Virus record (IMG/VR): IMGVR_UViG_3300039106_000056
Location: 1 to 20,694 of that record
Reading direction: 5' to 3' (one strand)
Length of the DNA: 20,694 bases
Origin: a virus
Of this stretch, positions 15,705 through 20,694 are shown piece by piece. Position numbers and translations under genes: made by a program. Under the pieces are notes generated by a model, which worked only from the letters and a program-made list of their open reading frames with translations, had not been told where the DNA came from and did no database searches. How positions within the stretch are numbered: position 1 is the stretch's first letter; each line of letters opens with the position of its first letter.

Positions 15705-17914
15705 TGTTGTATTCCTTCAGGCGGCATCATTGGTTGTTCGGGTTGCATTTGTTCTTCAGGCATCATGCCTTCAGGCTGTTCCATCATTTCGTCAGGCATT
15801 TCTCTGTTAGGTAATGCGCCTACAAGGTCTCCGCTATCAAGCATACCACTAACTGTACCCATTACTATGTCTTGGATTTGCTCCGGCGTCATGCCTGCCT
15901 GCACTGCGCTGATACGTTTAGTCTCAGCGTCGTATGCTTTAATGTTAGCCTCTTGTTCTTTAATAGCCATGTCTTGTGCTTCCATAGACTTGCTGACGTT
16001 TTGCAACATACCATGCAATTGGTCTAGCTCTTGGCCCATAGCTTCAAGTTGTTGCTGTGCTGCTTGCAATGCTGGGTCTTCGTCGGCATCGCTTAGTAGT
16101 TTAGGATCAATAGTCTTAGCAAAGCGTTTAGCCATCTCTTGTGCGCCAGGCCAGTCCATGTTTTTAACGAATAAATCGCCTGCCACAGCCCATAGTTGTG
16201 GGTTGCCTTGCAATAGTTGGCTCATAGCATCAAGTGACTCTTGACGTTTAGTCATGTAGCTTGGGCCAGTCGATACGCACACATCGTACTTACCAACGCT
16301 AGGATTGTAGATTTTTTCAATCACAATGCCTGTTTCGTCCACTATTTTCTTCACTGGCTCGGCTTGTGATGGGTTAATTTTAGCCCGTTTTACTTCGCCA
16401 TCTACGCCAATAATACGAGCAATACGCTCTGTATCGTAAATTTTAGGTATCATGTCCACTAATTGACGTCCACAGTGACGTATAGCACGCGCTAAATTGT
16501 CAACGTAATGGTATGTGCCTGTGTCGCCTTGTTTTTCGCGTGCTAAGATAGCGCGGCCTGAGCGTTCGTTACTTGTAGCGCCTAAACTGGAGTCGTATTG
16601 GCCAGTTGAGGACTTAATATCGTCAGATGCACCGGCTTTAGCCTGTAATAGACCGCTAGACGCCATAGGCGGTTGAGCGCGTTGCGGTAATGGCAATGTA
16701 GCACCGTTACCGTCTGTAACGTCAGGGTTAACTTCCAAATACGGCCAGTTGGTCGTGTTGGCTGTCTTCCATTGTTGCTCGTAACCCTCAAATTGACCGC
16801 CGTAACCTATGAATGGCGCTTTTGGAGCCAATGCCAACATCTCGGCTTCTTGTGAAACCCAGTAGTTGTACATACGTTGTGCGTCTTTTGCGTTACGGAT
16901 TAAGCCTGACACGTATAAACGGCCATCAACCTCGTATTCGTTACCTACAACACGGATAACAGGTATAAATTTACCCGCCCAATCTTGTTCTTCTAGCACT
17001 TCAAAGCCGTTAGTTTTGAGCCATTTGACTTTTTTAACGTCTGCCATGCGTGATTTAAGCGGTTTTAAGCCTAAAGCCTTTAATTCTTTGTCTTCACGGC
17101 TGCCTTCTACGGCGCTCATGTTGCCTTGGTAGAGATTTAGCTTGGTTGGCGTATGCTCGTAGTAAAAATACTCGGCAATACGCACTGTGTTCTCAGTTAA
17201 CCACTGACTTAGTGAGGAATCACCCACACCTTGCTGCATCATGGACGAAATTGGCGCGGCATCAGGGAACTGACGCTCGTATTCTGCCTTTGTCATGTCT
17301 TCTGTGACAAAACACCACTCGGCATCGCTGCCGCATGGGTCTTGTATTGTAGGATCCATATAAACGCTAAAGGAATTGCGGATGCGGCCAATGTATAGGT
17401 CTTGGTCAAATGAATTGTCGTCGCAATATTTAGTGAGTACACGGATGTAGCCTTCACCATAGGTGACTTGGTTTTCACATGCTGTGTCGTATGCGACATC
17501 TGCATCTGAAATATACTCGATATGCCTAATTACACCCTCAAATATCTCCGCGACCTCTACGTCAGCGTTATCATCCACAGGGATTACCTTCACCGAAGGT
17601 CGATTTTGGCGTTGTTCATTAGTAACTTGATGAACATGTTGCGGTAACTTATTGATTGTTAAGCATGGTCGTGCGTTGATGGTTTGACCTTGAACTGAGC
17701 CACGGGTAGCCAGTACGTCCGCAGGCCATTGCCACTGATTGTCGGGGGAGCCTGCCTCAAAACGTAAGTCATCAAGCTCGTCTTCACGGCTCTCTGAATA
17801 CGCAGAAACCGCCATAGTAAAGCGGCTTCGCATCGTTGCAAGCATGTCTTTTTTGTCGTTAGGCTTATTAGCGCCTTCTGCGACAACCCCAACGGTGGTC
17901 ATGTCATCATTCAT
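15701..17914 (-). CDS. P22-type portal protein
   Basis: The protein has 737 residues; P22 gp1 has 725. The clip and stem region (residues ~60-230) has INARPCLTINKLPQHVHQV, RQNRPSVKVIPVDD and YGEGYIRV motifs typical of the P22 portal family. The C-terminal third has a long helix (about 635-690, Gln/Glu/Met rich), matching the extended barrel of P22 portal, and ends in a Met/Pro/Gln-rich tail. The 12-subunit ring is the DNA channel, the docking site for terminase and gp4, and the nucleus for coat assembly. Its ATG overlaps the GroES-like stop by 8 nt. Confidence 0.88.
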   Translation of the reverse strand: MNDDMTTVGVVAEGANKPNDKKDMLATMRSRFTMAVSAYSESREDELDDLRFEAGSPDNQWQWPADVLATRGSVQGQTINARPCLTINKLPQHVHQVTNEQRQNRPSVKVIPVDDNADVEVAEIFEGVIRHIEYISDADVAYDTACENQVTYGEGYIRVLTKYCDDNSFDQDLYIGRIRNSFSVYMDPTIQDPCGSDAEWCFVTEDMTKAEYERQFPDAAPISSMMQQGVGDSSLSQWLTENTVRIAEYFYYEHTPTKLNLYQGNMSAVEGSREDKELKALGLKPLKSRMADVKKVKWLKTNGFEVLEEQDWAGKFIPVIRVVGNEYEVDGRLYVSGLIRNAKDAQRMYNYWVSQEAEMLALAPKAPFIGYGGQFEGYEQQWKTANTTNWPYLEVNPDVTDGNGATLPLPQRAQPPMASSGLLQAKAGASDDIKSSTGQYDSSLGATSNERSGRAILAREKQGDTGTYHYVDNLARAIRHCGRQLVDMIPKIYDTERIARIIGVDGEVKRAKINPSQAEPVKKIVDETGIVIEKIYNPSVGKYDVCVSTGPSYMTKRQESLDAMSQLLQGNPQLWAVAGDLFVKNMDWPGAQEMAKRFAKTIDPKLLSDADEDPALQAAQQQLEAMGQELDQLHGMLQNVSKSMEAQDMAIKEQEANIKAYDAETKRISAVQAGMTPEQIQDIVMGTVSGMLDSGDLVGALPNREMPDEMMEQPEGMMPEEQMQPEQPMMPPEGIQQ

Positions 17915-18184
17915 TTAATATTCCGATCACGTCTTTTTCGTTCATAAGAAGATAGTCTTCGTCTTCGTATTTAAACTTCTGTCCTGAATACTCACCGAAC
18001 AGTATTGTGTCACCTACTTTAACTGTCATCGCTCTGACCGTACCATTATCTAATATGGCACCTTGGCCTGCTGCAACAATCACACCTTCAAACTTCTTCT
18101 CAGCTTGCTTGGCCAGTACAATGCCACTGGCCGTTGTTAGTTCTTCTTTACTACAATTCGTTCACCGAAAGGTTTTAATTTCAT
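17907..18184 (-). CDS. GroES-like co-chaperonin split by a frameshift
   Basis: ATG at 18184 reads MKLKPFGERIVVKKN and stops at codon 16. A -1 shift at the AAAG around 18146-18149 restores a full 92-residue GroES-like protein ending at TGA 17907. After the shift it has TTASGIVLAKQ, including the IVL tripeptide (about 22-24) by which GroES mobile loops bind GroEL, then GVIVAAGQGAILDNG, VKVGDTILFGEY and a final YLLMNEKDVIGIL, all diagnostic. No normal start codon is available in the second frame before the mobile loop. A 7-bp hairpin (18111-18132) lies downstream of the shift point. The break could be a lost A in the A run, a sequencing error, or programmed frameshifting. Phage co-chaperonins such as T4 gp31 help host GroEL fold coat. 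It overlaps the 46-aa gene by 4 nt and portal by 8 nt. Confidence 0.8.
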
Positions 18185-18321
18185 TTTTTGCCTTTTTTAG
18201 TTGATTCACGTTTTACACTGTAGGCGATGGCCACAGCTTGCGCTGGCTTTTTACCAGCATCTATTTCAGCCTTAACATTAGCACGAAAGGCCTCTTTACT
18301 AGGTGATTTTTTTAATGGCAT
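18181..18321 (-). CDS. Small basic phage protein between terL and GroES (46 aa)
   Basis: A 46-residue ORF (ATG 18321, TGA 18181) begins 2 nt after the terL stop with GGGGAG inside the terL end, and finishes with an ATGA overlap onto the GroES-like gene. It starts MPLKKSPSKEAFRANVKAEI and continues with KPAQAVAIAYSVKRE and a Lys-rich tail. Similar short proteins with a PLKKG/S opening and a QAVAIA core are, from memory, widespread in phage genomes near packaging genes and remain uncharacterised. The strong basic charge suggests nucleic acid or capsid contact. Confidence 0.75.
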   Translation of the reverse strand: MPLKKSPSKEAFRANVKAEIDAGKKPAQAVAIAYSVKRESTKKGKK

Positions 18322-18323
18322 AG

Positions 18324-19850
18324 CTAACTCCCCATCCAAGAGCTGGATGCTCCGCTACTAGTAGCATACGACTTACGCGGAGCTTTGTCAACATATTCAC
18401 GATGGGCTACAGGGAACGCAAATGTCACGCATAACGCGTCGGCTGCGTCCGGACTTGCCATGCCCCTGGCCTTCATCTCTTTTTTGCCTTCTAAGAATAT
18501 TGTCCCGCTGCTGTTAGGCTTTTTCATCGGGCCTGTCAAGTCAGACTTTAGTTTCCTATCCTCCGGTATGCTGGCGCTGCGTAGCCACTCCCGCATCGCG
18601 CCCCACATCTCGGCCCGCTTGTTGCCCCACATTATCGAGTTCTTAGCCCGTGACCCGAAGTTCACACCGCGCACCTTGTACCGCTGCTCGGTTAGCCTGT
18701 CCAATATGCCATACCCCAGCCCGCCCTCGTCGATGACGGTCATCACTGGTTTGTATTCTTCTATGGCCTCGATTACCCGACCAACGACAGTCATAGTGTC
18801 CTCGCCCTGATAGCGCTTAATAGCAACGATATCCCGCCCTTGACGGACAACGATGACCGTGCTGTCTGCGCCCCCGCGTGCTGGATCCACCCCGATAACG
18901 ATAGGCGCAGACGTATCCTTATATCTCTCACGTTTGAACGCATCCTCAACGAGTGTCGGGCTGATAAACTGGTCTTCGCCTGACGATGGAAACTCACCGT
19001 AAACCTCGACCCGCGCCTGGCTACTGTCCTCACCATACTCGGCAATAATCTGTTCATATACCGCTTTATCCGTGTCCTCGACCTGCCTCGCGTCAATTTG
19101 TCTGCCATGCCAAAAGTCCCGTTTAGAGTTAAAGCACTCAAAGAAGTAGCCTTGGTTGCGACGCGGGTTGCTGAACGCGAACCAATACCGGTCTAGTATG
19201 TTCTCTGTAAAGAAGCCCGCACCCACTGACCATATCGTGTCAGGTATACCACTGGCCTCGTCAAATATCAACATCATGCCATCGTGGTTGTGGACACCGG
19301 CGTAACTGTCAGGGTTCTCCTCACTCCACAGCTTGCCCTCTGCCGCCCAGTACCGCGTACCCTTTTTCAAGTCACGCTCGACTAGCTCGCACACCCATTT
19401 CGCTGGCACCAGCTTGGTCGCGCTGATCTCCCACCAGTGTGAGTTTATTATCATGGCCTGCCACTTAGTCAGCTCACCCCAGGTGACTGACCGCAGTTGG
19501 TTCTCACTGTTGGCGCTGACGACAACACTTGAGCCTATCCTCGTTGTCAACATCCACATTATGAGCCAGCTAACGAGGGCCGACTTCCCGATACCCCGTC
19601 CGCTACTGACCGCCTCTCGCAGTGTCGACATGTCGACCTGCCCACGGTTGTCCTTGATGTGCTTACCGATTGTGCGTAGCACCTCGCGCTGCCACTGACG
19701 TGGCCCTTTGAACTTAGCTAGTGGCGTGTTGGCTTGGCCCCACGGGAACGCGAACAGCACGAACGCTTCAGGGTCGTCCGCAACACGCGGATCCCACAGC
19801 CGTGACATGAGGAGTTGTTCTTCGTCCGAGCTATATATAGGTAGTTGCAT
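18324..19850 (-). CDS. terL: Terminase large subunit
   Basis: The protein has 508 residues; P22 gp2 has 499. The ATPase domain has Walker A SGRGIGKS (83-90), Walker B MLIFDEAS (193-200, with D197 and E198) and a coupling motif SNPR (227-230). The RNase H-like nuclease domain has acidic residues at IGVDPARGG (D322), VIDEGG (D374) and SPDAADAL (D468/D471). It cuts concatemeric DNA and pumps it through the portal. The ATG overlaps the terS stop by 1 nt. Base composition is GC-rich compared with the rest of the window (hand count: 35 and 36 of 60 in rows 18541 and 18601), suggesting acquisition from another lineage. Confidence 0.95.
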   Translation of the reverse strand: MQLPIYSSDEEQLLMSRLWDPRVADDPEAFVLFAFPWGQANTPLAKFKGPRQWQREVLRTIGKHIKDNRGQVDMSTLREAVSSGRGIGKSALVSWLIMWMLTTRIGSSVVVSANSENQLRSVTWGELTKWQAMIINSHWWEISATKLVPAKWVCELVERDLKKGTRYWAAEGKLWSEENPDSYAGVHNHDGMMLIFDEASGIPDTIWSVGAGFFTENILDRYWFAFSNPRRNQGYFFECFNSKRDFWHGRQIDARQVEDTDKAVYEQIIAEYGEDSSQARVEVYGEFPSSGEDQFISPTLVEDAFKRERYKDTSAPIVIGVDPARGGADSTVIVVRQGRDIVAIKRYQGEDTMTVVGRVIEAIEEYKPVMTVIDEGGLGYGILDRLTEQRYKVRGVNFGSRAKNSIMWGNKRAEMWGAMREWLRSASIPEDRKLKSDLTGPMKKPNSSGTIFLEGKKEMKARGMASPDAADALCVTFAFPVAHREYVDKAPRKSYATSSGASSSWMGS

Positions 19851-20254
19851 TATTGGTTGTCTACGACGGTGCCTTCAATGATACGTGATTGCGCTTCTTG
19901 TAGCGCCTGAGTGATACTTATCTTTTGGTACACATCCACACTGATCTCAGTCTTGGCTGTCCATGCGTGTGCATGCTGCAACACAGCCAGCGCCGACTTA
20001 GCGTCGCCTTCTTTAGCTGAGGCGATCAGCACCTTAGCCATCTCTAACTCACCGTCTGCTTTACCTTTCTGCGCCGCCATCTCCGCTACGGGGTCTAGCT
20101 GGCACAGTTGCCGGTACTCGGACGGCAACATGCCCGCAGCGAGGGCCAAAGAGTCATTCTTCAGACCCAGCTTGGCTGCGTCGTATATTTTCTGTAAACG
20201 CGATTCGGTGGCTTTTACCTCGCGTGGCGTAAAAGGTATCGATAGGAATGTCAT
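19850..20254 (-). CDS. terS: Terminase small subunit
   Basis: This 134-residue helical protein begins FTPREVKATESRLQKIYDAAKLG and then LALAAGMLPSEYRQLC (about residues 36-51), a helix-turn-helix-like DNA-recognition part. Central oligomerisation helices follow (GELEMAKVLIASAKEGDAKSALAVLQHAHAW, written in two parts here: GELEMAKVLIASAKEGD and AKSALAVLQHAHAW), with a short C-terminal tail that would contact TerL. Direct coupling to terL supports the call. No Shine-Dalgarno precedes the ATG. A -10 box lies exactly 6 nt before it, so the mRNA is probably leaderless. A downstream start at M42 would delete the DNA-binding part, so I keep this one. Confidence 0.8.
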   Translation of the reverse strand: MTFLSIPFTPREVKATESRLQKIYDAAKLGLKNDSLALAAGMLPSEYRQLCQLDPVAEMAAQKGKADGELEMAKVLIASAKEGDAKSALAVLQHAHAWTAKTEISVDVYQKISITQALQEAQSRIIEGTVVDNQ

Positions 20255-20260
20255 TAGCGC

Positions 20261-20289
20261 ATAGTATTTGTTTACATGCGTGGTGTCAA
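20261..20289 (-). promoter_or_regulatory. Sigma70-type promoter for the terminase/late operon
   Basis: On the minus strand a perfect TTGACA (20284-20289) is separated by 17 bp from TACTAT (20261-20266), which matches 4 of 6 consensus bases. The predicted transcription start falls on or near the A of the terS ATG at 20254. It is the best promoter I can see in the window. Confidence 0.65.
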
Positions 20290-20306
20290 GGGCGTAGATT
20301 GGGTAG

Positions 20307-20432
20307 TTAGTACATGTAACGCAGAAAGCCGAAAAACTCGTTACTTACTACATCCTCTAGTGTCGGCTTAACCGCCCCGACTTTATTGTACGACTTTGAA
20401 TAAAAGTCGCAACTATTTTACATTACGAACAT
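20307..20432 (-). pseudogene. Possible decayed 41-codon ORF before terS
   Basis: An ATG at 20432 opens a 42-codon frame that is interrupted by TAA at codon 5 (20418-20420) and then reads protein-like sequence to TAA at 20307. Visible parts include CDFYSKSYNKVGAVKP and TLEDVVSNEFFGFLRYMY. No ATG, GTG or TTG start lies after the internal stop, and no ribosome binding site precedes the ATG. The well-behaved composition suggests a former small gene broken by a nonsense change, but chance is possible at this length. Confidence 0.3.
20362..20409 (-). other. Nested, mutually exclusive hairpins in the pqqA-terS interval
   Basis: CGACTTT and AAAGTCG form a 7-bp stem with a 5-nt loop (20391-20409). 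A second AAAGTCGG copy at 20377-20384 could replace the nearer arm, and its GTCGG could alternatively pair with CCGAC at 20362-20366. None is followed by a T tract on the minus strand. They could mark an mRNA-processing site, a partial terminator or an attenuator, or only reflect the underlying ORF. Confidence 0.4.
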
Positions 20433-20450
20433 AGTAACTTATATGTTACT
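20433..20450. repeat. Inverted repeat overlapping the pqqA stop codon
   Basis: AGTAAC and GTTACT are exact inverted arms separated by 6 nt, covering the last codons and stop of pqqA. There is no T tract, so it is more likely an mRNA 3'-end hairpin or protein site than an intrinsic terminator. Confidence 0.4.
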
Positions 20451-20517
20451 TGTTCATCACGTACATTGTCACTTCAAAGCCAAAACGCATTTCTGTTGCT
20501 GCTGGTGTTGTCCACAT
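20446..20517 (-). CDS. pqqA: PQQ precursor peptide PqqA
   Basis: This 23-residue ORF (ATG 20517, TAA 20446) starts MWTTPAATEMRFGFE and ends VTMYVMNK. It has the length and conserved features of PqqA: W2, P5, R11, G13, and the E15-x3-Y19 pair (EVTMY). In the known pathway PqqE, with the chaperone PqqD, cross-links that Glu and Tyr; PqqF/G and PqqB/C then release and finish pyrroloquinoline quinone, the cofactor of periplasmic methanol, glucose and alcohol dehydrogenases. An ideal AAGGAG ribosome binding site lies 7 nt upstream (20525-20530). No other pqq gene is present. Being in front of a phage late operon, it looks like an auxiliary metabolic gene that supplies substrate to the host enzymes. 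A host locus beside a prophage is the alternative. Confidence 0.9.
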   Translation of the reverse strand: MWTTPAATEMRFGFEVTMYVMNK

Positions 20518-20694
20518 GGTAGATCTCCTTAAGTCGATTGAGTGTACACATCAAGGTGTACGTGTACACATTCTCAGCTTTTGTATATACATTGTATATA
20601 CAGATAACCATGATTCTTGTTGGGGTGGCTGATTGCAATAAAAAATAAAAATTTCTTCTGACACCATCGTCCACGAAGGCCCTTCCCCCAAGGC
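20518..20694 (-). promoter_or_regulatory. pqqA upstream region with an operator-like palindrome array
   Basis: The region holds four copies of the palindrome GTRTAYAC: GTGTACAC at 20542-20549 and 20562-20569, and GTATATAC at 20583-20590 and 20594-20601. A partial copy (GTGTAC) is at 20556-20561. Centre spacings are 20, 21 and 11 bp, close to whole helical turns. A possible -10 (TACAAT, 20591-20596) lies between the two AT-type sites, but no good -35 is present. Further upstream (20621-20694) there is an A/T-rich run and no recognisable gene. The sites probably bind a dimeric regulator, host or phage, that controls pqqA. Confidence 0.5.

Noticed and set aside
18007-18204. Plus-strand ORF across the GroES region
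   Set aside because: The minus strand encodes diagnostic GroES motifs in the same interval, so the plus-strand frame is antisense.
20474-20694. Minus-strand ORF open to the right edge and overlapping pqqA in another frame
   Set aside because: It has no ribosome binding site at its ATG, its residues largely reflect the repeated GTGTAC/GTATAT operator-like DNA, and it would overlap the much better supported pqqA.
1-20694. Terminal repeats or attachment sites joining the two ends
   Set aside because: The first and last tens of bases share no obvious match by eye, so neither circularity nor an att site can be claimed.
1-20694. tRNA genes, CRISPR arrays or insertion sequences
   Set aside because: I found no cloverleaf with a TTCGA-type arm, no regularly spaced direct repeats with spacers, and no transposase-like gene.

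Overview
The window reads as a contiguous piece of a P22-like, short-tailed phage genome (podovirus architecture, as a free phage or a prophage). Every gene I can support lies on the minus strand, so transcription runs from the right end of the window to the left. The order is terminase, portal, scaffold, coat, tail accessory factor gp4-like, gp10-like stabiliser, fibres and tailspike, then DNA-ejection proteins. That is a late morphogenesis operon of the P22 type with extra genes inserted. No integrase, repressor, replication, lysin or tRNA gene is visible. The left end cuts through an ejection-protein gene and the right end stops just upstream of the first gene.

Right end (20255-20694). A 23-residue gene has the hallmarks of PqqA, the ribosomal precursor peptide of the cofactor pyrroloquinoline quinone. 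It has a strong ribosome binding site and is preceded by an array of evenly spaced GTRTAYAC palindromes. No pqqB-E genes follow. Between it and the terminase genes are a possible decayed 41-codon ORF with nested hairpins and a good sigma70 promoter (TTGACA-17-TACTAT), placed so that the small-terminase mRNA would begin at or near its ATG. The PqqA peptide suggests a host that makes PQQ, plausibly a methylotrophic or other Gram-negative proteobacterium. This is inference from one peptide.

Packaging and head block (11399-20254). It holds terS, terL, a 46-aa basic protein, a GroES-like co-chaperonin whose frame is broken just before the GroEL-binding loop, a P22-type portal, and five intervening genes: a helical protein, a fibre-module protein, a 38-aa Phe/Gly-rich protein, a 101-aa protein and a coiled coil. 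Scaffold, coat and a small capsid-associated protein follow. Terminator-like hairpins sit after the coat, the 131-aa gene and the 78-aa gene, so coat-proximal transcripts are probably dosed stepwise. The two terminase genes are visibly more GC-rich than the rest, which suggests a separate origin.

Tail and ejection block (1-10863). A gp4-like connector and gp10-like stabiliser are followed by three receptor-binding or fibre genes, a small membrane protein, a head-binding adaptor-like protein, a small GNAT-like protein, and a p32-like DNA transfer protein with two further ejection-type proteins. Genes are packed with 1-13 nt overlaps or short gaps, indicating translational coupling. A host GroEL, perhaps with the phage GroES, would fold the coat; scaffold and portal nucleate the procapsid; terminase fills it; gp4 and gp10 seal it; the fibres find the host; and the p32-like group enters the cell with the DNA. 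PqqA may supply extra precursor for the host's PQQ-dependent dehydrogenases during infection.
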